Part shown: positions 41,353 through 52,326 of the stretch, piece by piece
Position numbering within the stretch: position 1 is the stretch's first letter
Layout: each line of letters begins with the position of its first letter
Source of the DNA: Allobosea sp. LC85
Lineage (GTDB): Bacteria; Pseudomonadota; Alphaproteobacteria; Rhizobiales; Beijerinckiaceae
Length of the DNA stretch: 64,000 nt
Reading direction: 5' to 3'
Assembly (NCBI RefSeq): GCF_000735605.1
Contig: NZ_JPKG01000016.1
Span: 99,970 to 163,969, forward strand
Made by a program: the position numbers and the translations under genes
The notes under the pieces: model-generated
The model's input: only the letters and a program-made list of their open reading frames with translations
Database searches by the model: none
Told to the model about the DNA's origin: nothing

Positions 41353-42315
41353 ATGTCTGAAAAGATCCCTGTTACCGTGCTCACCGGCTATCTCGGCGCC
41401 GGCAAGACCACGCTCCTCAACCGCATCCTCACCGAAGACCACGGCAAGAAATTTGCGGTGATCGTCAACGAGTTCGGCGAGGCCGGCATCGATGGCGACC
41501 TCGTCGTCGGCGCCGACGAGGAAATCTTCGAGATGAACAACGGCTGCATCTGCTGCACCGTCCGCGGCGACCTGATCCGCATCCTCGACGGGCTGATGAA
41601 GCGCAAGGGCAAGTTCGACGCGATCATTGTCGAGACAACCGGGCTCGCCGATCCGGCGCCCGTCGCCCAGACCTTCTTCGTCGACCAGGATGTCGGCGAT
41701 GCGACCAAGCTCGACGCCGTCGTCACCGTGACCGACGCCAAATGGCTGAAGGACCGCCTGAAGGATGCTCCCGAGGCGAAGAACCAGATCGCCTTCGCCG
41801 ACGTCATCATTCTCAACAAGACCGATCTGGTCACGGCCGAGGAACTGGCCGGCGTCGAGGCGGCGATCCGCGCCATCAATCCCTATGCCAAGCTGCACAA
41901 GGCGACCCGCTGCGACGTCGCGATCGACAAGCTGCTCGATCGCAATGCCTTCGATCTCGACCGGATTCTCGACATCGAGCCCGACTTCCTCGAGTCCGGC
42001 CATCACCATCATCATTCCGAAGACGTGCGCTCGATGTCGTTCACGATCGCCGGCGATGTCGACCCCGACAAGTTCATGCCCTGGATCAACGACATCTCAC
42101 AGGCGCAGGGCCCGAACATCCTGCGCTCCAAGGGCATCCTGTCCTTCAAGAACGAGCCGCGCCGCTTCGTATTCCAGGGCGTGCACATGATTCTCGACGG
42201 CGATCTGCAGCGCGACTGGAAGGCAGACGAGAAGCGGGAATCGCGTCTCGTCTTCATTGGACGCGATCTCGACGAGAACGAGTTGCGCAAGGGGTTTATG
42301 GCCTGCGCGGCGTGA
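41353..42315 (+). CDS. COG0523 (CobW/ZNG1-like) GTPase metallochaperone
   Basis: A 320-residue G3E GTPase. Walker A is [12 protein letters not shown], the metal motif is GCICC (Cys 65, 67, 68), the guanine motif is NKTD, and a His tract (GHHHHHSED) lies near residue 215. The C-terminal CobW_C domain follows ([18 protein letters not shown]). Such proteins deliver zinc to client enzymes under zinc limitation, or handle cobalt. Its place directly after znuA strongly favours the zinc role. It is the first of a four-gene run (GTPase, WD40, 106-residue protein, acetyltransferase) with tiny gaps. Confidence 0.92.
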   Translation: MSEKIPVTVLTGYLGAGKTTLLNRILTEDHGKKFAVIVNEFGEAGIDGDLVVGADEEIFEMNNGCICCTVRGDLIRILDGLMKRKGKFDAIIVETTGLADPAPVAQTFFVDQDVGDATKLDAVVTVTDAKWLKDRLKDAPEAKNQIAFADVIILNKTDLVTAEELAGVEAAIRAINPYAKLHKATRCDVAIDKLLDRNAFDLDRILDIEPDFLESGHHHHHSEDVRSMSFTIAGDVDPDKFMPWINDISQAQGPNILRSKGILSFKNEPRRFVFQGVHMILDGDLQRDWKADEKRESRLVFIGRDLDENELRKGFMACAA

Positions 42316-42329
42316 GCTAAAGCCACGTC

Positions 42330-43337
42330 ATGGATAAGCAGACAAAACCCGTTTCGCTTCGCGAGCATGTCGTCCCGGTCGAGGCCGGCGAACATGTCGT
42401 CTCCGCTTCATGGCTCAAGCAGACGCTGGCATTCGCGCTCGCCGATGGGCGCGTGCTGCGCTGGCGTGACGGTGAGACCGAAAGCGTCGCTGCCCATGCG
42501 GGCGGCATCCTCACCGCCTGCTCCGATGGCGAGCGCCTGATCAGCGGCGGCGATGACGGGCGCGTCGTCGCCACGCTGGCCGAGGGCGAGCCGACCGAGA
42601 TCTATCGCGATCCGAAGCGGCGCTGGATCGATGCCGTGACGCTCTCAGGCTCGGGCGGCCTTTCCTGGAACACCGGAAAGACCGTCCATGCCCGCGACGA
42701 CAAAGGCAGGCTCCGTTCCTTCGACTTCGCCTCGACGCCGCAGGGCCTCGTCTTTGCACCGAAGGGATACAGGCTCGCGGTCGCACAGATGAACGGCGTC
42801 TCGCTCTGGTATCCGAACACCGAAGCGAAGCCCGACTTCCTAGAATGGAAGGGATCGCATCTCGACGTCACCTGGTCGACCGACGGCCGCTTCGTCGTTT
42901 CCTCGATGCAGGAGAACGCCCTGCATGGCTGGCGCCTCGGCGACAAGCCGACGCATATGCGCATGACAGGCTATCCGGCAAAGCCGCGCTCGCTGTCCTG
43001 GTCGCAGGACGGGCTCTGGCTCGCCTCCAGCGGCGCGGATGCGGCGATCATCTGGCCCTTCCAGGGCGAAGGTCCGACCGGCAAGGCGCCGCGCGAATGC
43101 GGCGCGCGCCACGCCAAGGTCACCCGCGTCGCCTTCCATCCCAAGGCGCTGGTTCTGGCCGTCGGCTATGACGATGGCTGCATCCTGCTGGTCCGGCTAA
43201 CCGATGCCTCCGAACTGCTGGTGCGCCCGCCGCTCAAGGCCAGTGGCATCACCGCCTTCGCCTGGGACAAGCTCGGCAAGCGCCTCGCTTTCGGCGCCGA
43301 GGATGGCGCGGCCGGCGTTCTGACCCTGCCGACCTGA
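42330..43337 (+). CDS. WD40-repeat beta-propeller protein
   Basis: A 335-residue protein that appears to be one seven-bladed propeller without signal peptide or extra domains. Blades are visible as repeated hydrophobic-G-D/W patterns, for example TLAFALADGRVLRWRDGE, ERLISGGDDGRVVATLAEG, DVTWSTDGRFVVSSMQENALHGWRL and SLSWSQDGLWLASSGADAAIIWPF. It is cytoplasmic and lies 14 bases after the COG0523 gene. A scaffold that brings the metallochaperone to a client protein is a reasonable inference. No enzymatic motif is present. Confidence 0.85.
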   Translation: MDKQTKPVSLREHVVPVEAGEHVVSASWLKQTLAFALADGRVLRWRDGETESVAAHAGGILTACSDGERLISGGDDGRVVATLAEGEPTEIYRDPKRRWIDAVTLSGSGGLSWNTGKTVHARDDKGRLRSFDFASTPQGLVFAPKGYRLAVAQMNGVSLWYPNTEAKPDFLEWKGSHLDVTWSTDGRFVVSSMQENALHGWRLGDKPTHMRMTGYPAKPRSLSWSQDGLWLASSGADAAIIWPFQGEGPTGKAPRECGARHAKVTRVAFHPKALVLAVGYDDGCILLVRLTDASELLVRPPLKASGITAFAWDKLGKRLAFGAEDGAAGVLTLPT

Positions 43338-43340
43338 GCG

Positions 43341-43661
43341 ATGCGCTTCGGCCTCTTCGGCAAGGGCAAGGCGAGCAAGGCCGTCGCTTCGGAAGCCGCC
43401 ACCCGTATCAAGGCCGAGACCCGGGAGCTGCTCGGCCTGCCAGAGCAGGCCGCGATCGCCGTCAACGAGATCCTCTGTGCGGACCCGGCCTGCCCCGGCA
43501 CCGAGACGGTGATCCTGGTGATGAACCCCGGCGAGAAGACCAGAGCCTACAAGGCACAGATGCCGATGGCGGAACTGACGCGAGACGCCTTGATCGCGGC
43601 ATTGGAATTGGCCGCGGATCGCGCGGCGCAGCAAGATCCTGAACCGAGGGATAGCGCGTGA
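43341..43661 (+). CDS. Conserved-looking small protein of unknown function (106 residues)
   Basis: A 106-residue protein with a basic N-terminus (MRFGLFGKGKASKAVASEAATRIKAE). The core has ETRELLGLPEQAAIAVNEILCADPACPGTETVILV, then MNPGEKTRAYKAQMPMAELT. The Cys pair (C-x4-C in LCADPACPG) could bind a metal or form a disulfide. It starts three bases after the WD40 stop and overlaps the acetyltransferase start by four bases, so it is certainly part of the operon. I do not recognise a named family. Position suggests a partner of the COG0523 GTPase. Confidence 0.7.
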   Translation: MRFGLFGKGKASKAVASEAATRIKAETRELLGLPEQAAIAVNEILCADPACPGTETVILVMNPGEKTRAYKAQMPMAELTRDALIAALELAADRAAQQDPEPRDSA

Positions 43662-44086
43662 CGAACTCGCCCTTGATCCGCGATATCAGCGATGATGACG
43701 TCGAACAGGTCAGCGCGCTGTGGCGTGCCGCCGGCGTCGCGCGCCCCTGGAACGACCCTGAAACCGATATCGCCTTTGCTCGCCGCGATCCGCATTCGAC
43801 CGTCCTGGTCGCAGTGCTGGACGGCACGATCGTCGCGACGGTGATGGTCGGTGAGGACGGGCATCGCGGATGGGTCTACTACGTCGCGGCTGATCCGGAG
43901 CATCAGGGCAAGGGCCTGGGCCGGACCATCATGGCCGCAGCCGAGCGCTGGCTCGCCGAACGTGGGGTGTGGAAGCTGAACCTGCTCGTCCGCGGCGACA
44001 ACACCAAGGTCAAGCGATTCTACGAGCATCTCGGCTATACCGACACCCAGTCGACCTGCTTCCAGAAGGTCCTCACGCCGCTCTGA
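43658..44086 (+). CDS. GNAT-family acetyltransferase (YpeA-like)
   Basis: A 142-residue GNAT protein. The acetyl-CoA loop is VAADPEHQGKGLGRTIMAAAERWL, and the C-terminal VRGDNTKVKRFYEHLGYT motif matches the YpeA type. The start is GTG at 43658, overlapping the preceding stop (GTGA). The substrate is unknown. It ends the zinc-island operon and converges with mutT, 19 bases away. Confidence 0.85.
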   Translation: MTNSPLIRDISDDDVEQVSALWRAAGVARPWNDPETDIAFARRDPHSTVLVAVLDGTIVATVMVGEDGHRGWVYYVAADPEHQGKGLGRTIMAAAERWLAERGVWKLNLLVRGDNTKVKRFYEHLGYTDTQSTCFQKVLTPL

Positions 44087-44105
44087 GGCGGCTCCGAACA
44101 GCCCG

Positions 44106-44510
44106 TCACGCCCCCAAAAGATCAATCAGGTGCGGTATCAGCGGCTCGTCGGCCGGCGGCATGGCGAGGTCCCGCAGCTTGCCCGGCCGCACCCATTTCA
44201 GCGCCTGGCCTTCGGCAGAGACCACCGCTCCTTCCCAACGCCGGCAGATATAGAGCGGCATCAGCAGGTGGAATTCCGGATAGGCGTAGCTCGCGAAGGT
44301 CAGGGGCGCCAGGCAGTCCTCTTTCACGCTGATGCCGAGTTCCTCGGAGAGCTCGCGGATCAGCGCCGGCTCCGGCCGCTCGCCCGCTTCGAGCTTGCCG
44401 CCCGGGAATTCCCACAGCCCGGCAAGCGACTTGCCCTCCGGACGCTGCGTGACGAGGACGCGATTGTCGGAATCGATCAGTGCGCAGGCGACGACGAGAA
44501 GCAGTTTCAC
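44106..44510 (-). CDS. mutT: NUDIX hydrolase, MutT-type 8-oxo-dGTP diphosphatase
   Basis: A 134-residue protein. The complete NUDIX box is GGKLEAGERPEPALIRELSEELGI (G-x5-E-x7-R-E-x2-E-E-x-G). The opening LLLVVACALIDSDNRVLVTQRPEGKSLAGLWEFPGG is typical of MutT. It removes oxidised nucleotides such as 8-oxo-dGTP from the pool. In many Rhizobiales mutT follows argJ; here an EamA transporter gene and a leftover reading frame intervene. Confidence 0.9.
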   Translation of the reverse strand: MKLLLVVACALIDSDNRVLVTQRPEGKSLAGLWEFPGGKLEAGERPEPALIRELSEELGISVKEDCLAPLTFASYAYPEFHLLMPLYICRRWEGAVVSAEGQALKWVRPGKLRDLAMPPADEPLIPHLIDLLGA

Positions 44511-44516
44511 GAAGGC

Positions 44517-44669
44517 TCAGGTCCTGGAGGCGATGGTGAGAATGGTCTCGCGCTCCTTACCGATAACCGTGGCCATGTCATAGACCGAACCGCTTGAACC
44601 GAACCGCTTGCGCGGGAAGCCCATCCGCTTCGCCCCGATCATCTGGATGGTGGCATTCGGGCCCGTGAA
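44517..44669 (-). pseudogene. Possible gene remnant upstream of mutT
   Basis: An open frame of 50 codons ends at 44517, seven bases before the mutT start. It reads FTGPNATIQMIGAKRMGFPR, then KRFGSSGSVYDMATVIGKER and ETILTIASRT. The only ATG in a suitable place is at 44642, giving 41 residues, and there is no ribosome site. The composition is protein-like and the position just ahead of mutT is that of a normal operon partner. It may be the surviving C-terminus of a gene lost when the EamA gene region arrived. No family was recognised. Confidence 0.3.
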
Positions 44670-44698
44670 TCAGGGCATGCGCCAGCCCCGGATGCGCC

Positions 44699-45625
44699 TC
44701 ACGCCGCCTTCACCCGTCGTGCTGTCGAAACCAGAAACACCCCGGCAAGGATGATGCAGCCGCCAACGAGCTGCCGTAGTTCCAGCGTTTCCCCAAGAAC
44801 GATCACACCCATGACGGTTGCAACGGTGGGAACGAGATAACCGGTCATGGCCGCCCGCGTCGGACCGGCGGCACGGATCAGCTTCATGAAGATCGCCATC
44901 GGAATGGCCGTCGAGGCCACACCGAGCGCGAGCATGACAGGCACGTGATTCTGGATCGGGAGCAACCCGACGGGCCCGATGATGACGAGTGTCAGCCCTA
45001 GCGCGACGATCCCGGAGACGACCTGCTGGCCGAGCGCGAGTCGCGCAGGATCTCCGGCAGGTGCAGGCACGGCACGGACGTAGAGATTCCCGGCAGCATA
45101 GGCCAGCATCACACCGACCATGGCAGCGACGCCATAGGCCGTCCCACCACCTGCGACCAGACGTGGTCCGATCAGGATCGCGACGCCGACCATCCCGAGC
45201 AGCACGCCGAAGACGCGACGGCCGGAGAGTCGCTCCTCCGCGAAGAGAAAATGCGCGAAGATCGCGGTCACCAACGGTCCGGCGGCCTGAATCATCGCGG
45301 CAGGCCCGCTGGCGAGCTGCGTCAGCGCATAGGCGACGAGCACATTCGGTACCCAGCCATTGGTCGTGCCGAGCACGAGCCAGTGCCGGAGTTCATGCCG
45401 TCGTGGCAATGGGCTCTGCCCGAGGACGCTCACCCAGAGGGCCAGCGCAGTTGCCCCGAGCAGACCCCGCCCCGCCGCGACGGCCAGCGGCGGCACCTCA
45501 CCGCTCATCAGCTTGATGAACAGGAAACTGCAGCCCCAGAAGAAGGAGCAGAGGAACAGGTTGCCGACGATGAAGCTCCGGCTGGGTTCAGCCGGAGCGG
45601 TCGCCTCAGGAGCGATAATCGCCAT
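44699..45625 (-). CDS. EamA/DMT-family transporter
   Basis: A 308-residue inner-membrane protein with ten predicted segments in two EamA repeats. Examples are [35 protein letters not shown] in the first and [50 protein letters not shown] in the second. Members export amino acids or other metabolites. I choose the ATG at 45625 (GAG five bases upstream), which still overlaps the argJ stop by 20 bases; 45637 is possible. The overlap implies coupling to argJ. Confidence 0.88.
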   Translation of the reverse strand: MAIIAPEATAPAEPSRSFIVGNLFLCSFFWGCSFLFIKLMSGEVPPLAVAAGRGLLGATALALWVSVLGQSPLPRRHELRHWLVLGTTNGWVPNVLVAYALTQLASGPAAMIQAAGPLVTAIFAHFLFAEERLSGRRVFGVLLGMVGVAILIGPRLVAGGGTAYGVAAMVGVMLAYAAGNLYVRAVPAPAGDPARLALGQQVVSGIVALGLTLVIIGPVGLLPIQNHVPVMLALGVASTAIPMAIFMKLIRAAGPTRAAMTGYLVPTVATVMGVIVLGETLELRQLVGGCIILAGVFLVSTARRVKAA

Positions 45626-46856
45626 TGATCTCGACATAGGCCTTGGTGAGATCGCAGGTCCAGACGGTGGATTTGCCCCGGCCCAGCCCGAGATCGGCCG
45701 TGATGACGATGTCGTCGCCCTTCATGTAATCGGAGACGGCGGTCTCGTCATAGGACGGTGCGCGCGCGCCCTGCTTCGCAACCGTGATGTCGCCGAAGGA
45801 GATGTCGAGCCTGTCACGGTCGGCCGGCTCGCCCGCCTTGCCGACGGCCATGACGACGCGGCCCCAATTGGCGTCCTCGCCAGCGATCGCCGTCTTGACC
45901 AGCGGCGAGTTCGCGATCGACAGCGCAACGCGCTTGGCAGAGCGTGCGGAAGTCGCACCGGTGACCCGCACCTCGACGAATTTGCGCGCACCTTCACCAT
46001 CCTTGCAGACGAGATGGGACAGCTCGAGCAGCAACGCATTGAGTGCGCGCTTGAAGCCGGAAAGGCGCGCGTCATTGAGCTCGGTGATCATGGGCACGCC
46101 GCGCGCCGCCGCCTTCGCCGTGGCGAACAGCATCAGCGTGTCGGAGGTCGAGGTGTCGCTGTCGACCGTGACGGCATTGAACGAACCCTTGACGCCCTTG
46201 GAGAGCAGCGCCTGCAGCACCGGCGCGGCAATCGGCGCGTCGGTGAAGACGAAGGAGAGCATCGTCGCCATGTCGGGCGCGATCATGCCCGCGCCCTTGG
46301 CAATACCCGCGATTACGACTTCGTGCCCGTCGATCTTCGCCTTGCGCGCCAGCGCCTTCGGGAAGGTATCGGTGGTCATGATCGCCTTGGCCGCATCGAC
46401 CCACGGGCCGTCTGCCGCGCGGGACGCACAGTCCTTCAGCACGCCCTCGAACTTGGTCGCGTCCAGCGGCTCGCCGATCACGCCTGTGGAGGCGATGAAG
46501 ACCTCCTGCGGCTTGCAGCCGGCCGCCTTCGCCGCGATCTCGGCGGTCAGCTTGACGGAATCGCGGCCCTTGAGGCCGGTGAAGGCATTGGCATTGCCGG
46601 AATTGACGACGATCGCGCGCGCCTTGCCCTGCGCAAGGTTCTCGCGGCACCAGTCGACCGGCGCCGAGGGGCATTTCGAGCGGGTGAAGACGCCGGCGGC
46701 TTGCGTGCCCTCGTCGAGCAGCATGAAGACCACATCGGTCCGCCCCTTGTAGCGAATGCCCGCTTCGGCGGTGGCAAAGCGCACGCCCGGCACGGCCGGA
46801 ACCTTTGGCTGGCGCTTCGGCGCGAGCGGGGAAACGGGAACATCCTTGCCAGCCAT
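45606..46856 (-). CDS. argJ: Bifunctional glutamate N-acetyltransferase / amino-acid N-acetyltransferase
   Basis: A 416-residue ArgJ. It catalyses transfer of acetyl from N-acetylornithine to glutamate (and possibly acetyl-CoA to glutamate) in arginine synthesis. Family motifs are [42 protein letters not shown], and the self-cleavage site [20 protein letters not shown], in which the Thr of ATML becomes the N-terminal nucleophile of the beta chain. DSDTSTSDT and [14 protein letters not shown] are also present. The ATG at 46856 has AGGAG nine bases upstream. The preceding gene is a PpiC foldase, a common neighbour in Rhizobiales. Confidence 0.96.
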   Translation of the reverse strand: MAGKDVPVSPLAPKRQPKVPAVPGVRFATAEAGIRYKGRTDVVFMLLDEGTQAAGVFTRSKCPSAPVDWCRENLAQGKARAIVVNSGNANAFTGLKGRDSVKLTAEIAAKAAGCKPQEVFIASTGVIGEPLDATKFEGVLKDCASRAADGPWVDAAKAIMTTDTFPKALARKAKIDGHEVVIAGIAKGAGMIAPDMATMLSFVFTDAPIAAPVLQALLSKGVKGSFNAVTVDSDTSTSDTLMLFATAKAAARGVPMITELNDARLSGFKRALNALLLELSHLVCKDGEGARKFVEVRVTGATSARSAKRVALSIANSPLVKTAIAGEDANWGRVVMAVGKAGEPADRDRLDISFGDITVAKQGARAPSYDETAVSDYMKGDDIVITADLGLGRGKSTVWTCDLTKAYVEINGDYRS

Positions 46857-46937
46857 CGAAGCGTCTCCTGAAACGAGGCGTCCGATGTGCCGCAGCCGCG
46901 GTCGGAAGACAAGGGTCCGAAATGCAGAGCCCAAACG

Positions 46938-47007
46938 CGTGATGCCCGGGCTTGACCCGGGCATCACGTAACAATTCTCTCTGAAATTCCCGGGCCAGGC
47001 CCGGGAA
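46938..47007. repeat. Double-hairpin intergenic repeat between prsA-like gene and argJ
   Basis: The first hairpin has 13-base perfect arms CGTGATGCCCGGG and its complement (46938-46950 and 46956-46968) with loop CTTGA. The second has 10-base arms TTCCCGGGCC (46987-46996) and GGCCCGGGAA (46998-47007). Both centre on CCCGGG and are 18 bases apart. This is a REP-like unit common in Rhizobiales. It may also terminate or stabilise the foldase transcript. Confidence 0.7.
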
Positions 47008-47028
47008 CGGAGCGCAAGGATCAGCCGC

Positions 47029-47889
47029 TCAGGGCTTCTTCGGCTCGGCCGGCTTGTCCGCGGGCTTCTCGGCTGGCTTGTCCAGCCGCTCGACCTTGGC
47101 CTTCTCGCGCAGCGCCAGCACGATGTCCTGCTGGGACTTGCGCTCGAGATACTGGTCGATCTGCGGCTTGACCTCCTCGAACTTGGGCAAGGGCTTGGAA
47201 CGCTTGTCCTCGACCTTGATGACGTGCCAGCCAAACTGGCTCTGTACCGGCTCCGAGATCTGTCCCTTCTCGAGCTTGAAGGCGGCCTCGGAGAACTGCG
47301 GAACCATGCGCTCCTTGGTGAACCAGCCGAGGTCGCCGCCTTCCTTGCCCGAACCCGGATCCTTGGAGAGCTCGGCTGCGACCTTGGCGAAATCCTCGCC
47401 CTTCTTCACCCGTGCCGCGGCATCCTTGGCCTTGGCCTCGTCCTCGACCAGGATGTGGCGCGCATGCACCTCTTCCTCGGGAGCCATGGCCTTGACGGTG
47501 TCTTCGAAGAGCTTCTTCGCCGCTTCCGGGGTTGCGGCCTTCTTGGCCTCGCGCGTCAGATACTCGTCGAGCAGCACCTTCTCGCGGTAATAGGCGAGGC
47601 GCGACGCGAAATCCGGCCCTTCCGCGATCTTGGCGGCAACGGCAGCCTTGGCCCCAAGCTTGAGGTCGACGAGGTAGTTGATCAGCTCGTCGCGCTTGCG
47701 GTCCTCGGGAAGCTGCGCGAGACGCTCGGCCAGGTCCTCGCCGGCGAGCGTCATGTCGCGCTCGGTAATCGCGATTCCGTCGACCTTGGCCACGACCTTG
47801 TCCGCCTGTGCGAAGGCCGGCAGGGCAAGCATCGGTGCGCCGGCCAATGCGAGCCCAAGCGGCAGCATGGCGAAACGGGACAATTTCAT
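47029..47889 (-). CDS. Parvulin-type peptidylprolyl isomerase / foldase
   Basis: A 286-residue exported foldase. The signal peptide is [28 protein letters not shown]. The N-terminal SurA-like chaperone helices follow ([34 protein letters not shown]). The PpiC domain is at about residues 130-225 ([31 protein letters not shown] ... [16 protein letters not shown] ... [10 protein letters not shown]). The C-terminal tail is rich in Lys, Pro and Asp repeats ([17 protein letters not shown]). It helps fold periplasmic and outer-membrane proteins. The ATG at 47889 has AAAGG about nine bases upstream. It is divergent from secA. Confidence 0.92.
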   Translation of the reverse strand: MKLSRFAMLPLGLALAGAPMLALPAFAQADKVVAKVDGIAITERDMTLAGEDLAERLAQLPEDRKRDELINYLVDLKLGAKAAVAAKIAEGPDFASRLAYYREKVLLDEYLTREAKKAATPEAAKKLFEDTVKAMAPEEEVHARHILVEDEAKAKDAAARVKKGEDFAKVAAELSKDPGSGKEGGDLGWFTKERMVPQFSEAAFKLEKGQISEPVQSQFGWHVIKVEDKRSKPLPKFEEVKPQIDQYLERKSQQDIVLALREKAKVERLDKPAEKPADKPAEPKKP

Positions 47890-48239
47890 CGGGACGGCCT
47901 TTCGCTGATGTCCAGAATAATGCTGGCGCTCCACTGCCAGTTGAACACGGCGAAGGCAAGGCGATTGAGCCACTTAGAGGTTGCCCGAACGTTGCTTTTC
48001 GGTAATCCGCACGAGCTTTTTACATCCCCGCCACCGATGCCCTTGGCACCTGCGGTGCAAAACCCCACATCCCGGCGAGCGATGCCTCACGATCAGCGCG
48101 CCGGCTCCGGCAAAAGCGACGCTGGACCCCGCACCCGCACGCGTCTAAACACGCGGTCGAATTGAGATAATCCGGCTTCCGTCGGCGCAGGATGATGACC
48201 ATGCGCTGTCGCAAGCCAGGCACCGAAAGAAGGCCAGAC
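47890..48239. other. Divergent intergenic region between the foldase gene and secA (350 bases)
   Basis: I see no convincing gene here. A GATAAT at 48166-48171 with no good -35 could belong to a secA promoter. The ribosome site for secA (AAGAAGG) is at its right end. No repeat or palindrome stands out. Confidence 0.4.
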
Positions 48240-51017
<2,778 letters not shown>

Positions 51018-51052
51018 CGCCGCTGGCGGCTCCGATCATCGGACATGAAAAA

Positions 51053-51080
51053 AGGGCCGCTCTCACGAGCGGCCCTCTTC
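51053..51080 (+). terminator. Rho-independent terminator after secA
   Basis: AGGGCCGCTC and GAGCGGCCCT (51053-51062, 51067-51076) flank a TCAC loop. The stem is preceded by six A residues and followed by CTTCGTTTGTT. It is 36 bases beyond the secA stop and could also stop the convergent porin transcript. Confidence 0.8.
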
Positions 51081-51100
51081 GTTTGTTCTGCAGGAGCGCC

Positions 51101-51172
51101 AAAGCATCGGCCCGAAAAGTGGATTTCGGTTTTCGGGAAAGCCGATGCAAACACAGAAGGTCAGATGATCGG
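51101..51172. repeat. Second copy of the 65-72-base palindromic module
   Basis: It reads AAAGCATCGGCCCGAAAAGT, then GGATTTCGGTTTTCGGGAAA, then GCCGATGCAAACACAGAAGG up to GATGATCGG. It matches the reverse complement of 21000-21074 over about 72 bases with roughly nine differences. Inverted pairs GCATCGGC/GCCGATGC and CCGAAAA/TTTTCGG give it a cruciform shape. It lies between convergent secA and porin genes. Confidence 0.75.
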
Positions 51173-51176
51173 AGTG

Positions 51177-52100
51177 TCACTTCGGCGCGAAGATCCCGAC
51201 GCTGCTCGCGGTGATGTCGAAGGAGAGCGTCCCGACCACGGTCGGGTTGCACCAGTTCGAGGTGTAGCCGCCGCCTGCATTGCCCCGGTTGATCCCGCGC
51301 GGCTCGGAGGTCAGCAGGAAGCAGTTGGCTTTCGACAGGTTGGTGTCGTGATAGCGGACGTCAGCGGTCAGGTTCTTGTAGGTGTAGGACAGGCCGACAT
51401 TCCAGTAGTTGTAGTCGGGCAGCCGGATCGGTGTCGGGAAGGCGATGTTGGTGCTGGTGGTGCCGAGCCAGTAGCGGCCGAACTCGCCAGAAACCGAGAG
51501 ACCTTCGAGAAAGGGCAGATTGTACTTGGCCGTCAGCGAGCCGTAGGTGCCAGTCGCGCCCGTGCCGAGCCAGTCCCAGGCATAGAAGACATTGGCGCCG
51601 AATGTAGCCTTGTCCTCCCAGTTATAGGAAACCTTGCCGACGAGTTCGGTGAAGTCGGTGTTGCGCGGCGTCCAGATCACGCCGAGCCCGTCGACGAAGC
51701 GCTTCTCGCCCGGGTAGTAATACTGGATCACGCCCAGATCGAAGCTGACCGGGCCGAATTTCGGACGGATACCGCCGAAGAAATCGATCTCGGCGGACGG
51801 GCTGGTCGCGAGATCGACATTGGCGCCGAAGACGCCGAGATAGAACAGGTTGTCATAGAACTGCAGCTCGACCGAGCCTTGAGCACCGGGTTTGCGGTCC
51901 GTCTGCGAAATGCCGCGGAAATTATAGTCGGTGACGCCCTTGATGCTGACCGCAGCATCGATCCAGGTGATGCTCGGCGGAAGCGGCACCGGCGGCGCGC
52001 CCTTCTTGCTTGGCAGATCGGACGCCTGGGCCGCACCTGCAAACATGGCGAGCGACAGGGCCGCGCCAGTCGCCGGGATACGTATCAGATCGAGAACCAT
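51177..52100 (-). CDS. TorF-like putative outer-membrane porin
   Basis: A 307-residue exported protein with the leader MVLDLIRIPATGAALSLAMFAGAAQAS. The mature part contains DAAVSIKGVTDYNFRGISQTDRKPGAQGSVELQF, typical of the TorF/Gcw_chp family. Alternating hydrophobic strands end ...SFDITASSVGIF, as expected for a beta-barrel. The ATG at 52100 has GGAG seven bases upstream. A function in solute passage is presumed. It lies downstream of the transpeptidase gene on the same strand but is separated from it by a terminator-like hairpin. Confidence 0.82.
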   Translation of the reverse strand: MVLDLIRIPATGAALSLAMFAGAAQASDLPSKKGAPPVPLPPSITWIDAAVSIKGVTDYNFRGISQTDRKPGAQGSVELQFYDNLFYLGVFGANVDLATSPSAEIDFFGGIRPKFGPVSFDLGVIQYYYPGEKRFVDGLGVIWTPRNTDFTELVGKVSYNWEDKATFGANVFYAWDWLGTGATGTYGSLTAKYNLPFLEGLSVSGEFGRYWLGTTSTNIAFPTPIRLPDYNYWNVGLSYTYKNLTADVRYHDTNLSKANCFLLTSEPRGINRGNAGGGYTSNWCNPTVVGTLSFDITASSVGIFAPK

Positions 52101-52207
52101 CAGTAGCTCCGTCAAAGGACAGAAACCGCGCGCGAATTGCCGCGTTTCTGCCCCAATCAGGCCGATGGAACCGGATTCTCAGCAAGACGAGCTTTTTAGC
52201 ATCCTGC

Positions 52208-52252
52208 ATAAGAAAATCGCAGAAGCCGCCTGTTGGACGGCATCTGCGATTT
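52208..52252 (-). terminator. Probable terminator after the L,D-transpeptidase gene
   Basis: The minus strand forms a 15-base stem with one mismatch (arms 52252-52238 and 52228-52214; AAATCGCAGA...TCTGCGATTT) and a nine-base loop. It runs into a T-rich stretch (TTTTCTT). It lies about 75 bases beyond the transpeptidase stop and ahead of the porin start, so it separates the two. Confidence 0.65.
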
Positions 52253-52293
52253 CAAAATGAGCTTCTGCAACGAAGCCAAGATCTGGTGATATT

Positions 52294-52320
52294 TTTGTCA
52301 CGCGTCGAACGCGTGACAAA
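52294..52320. repeat. Perfect 11-base hairpin next to the transpeptidase stop
   Basis: TTTGTCACGCG (52294-52304) and CGCGTGACAAA (52310-52320) enclose TCGAA. It begins seven bases past the transpeptidase stop codon. There is no T-run in the reading direction of that gene, so it is a stabilising hairpin or a protein site rather than a classical terminator. Confidence 0.55.
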
Positions 52321-52326
52321 GGGCGC

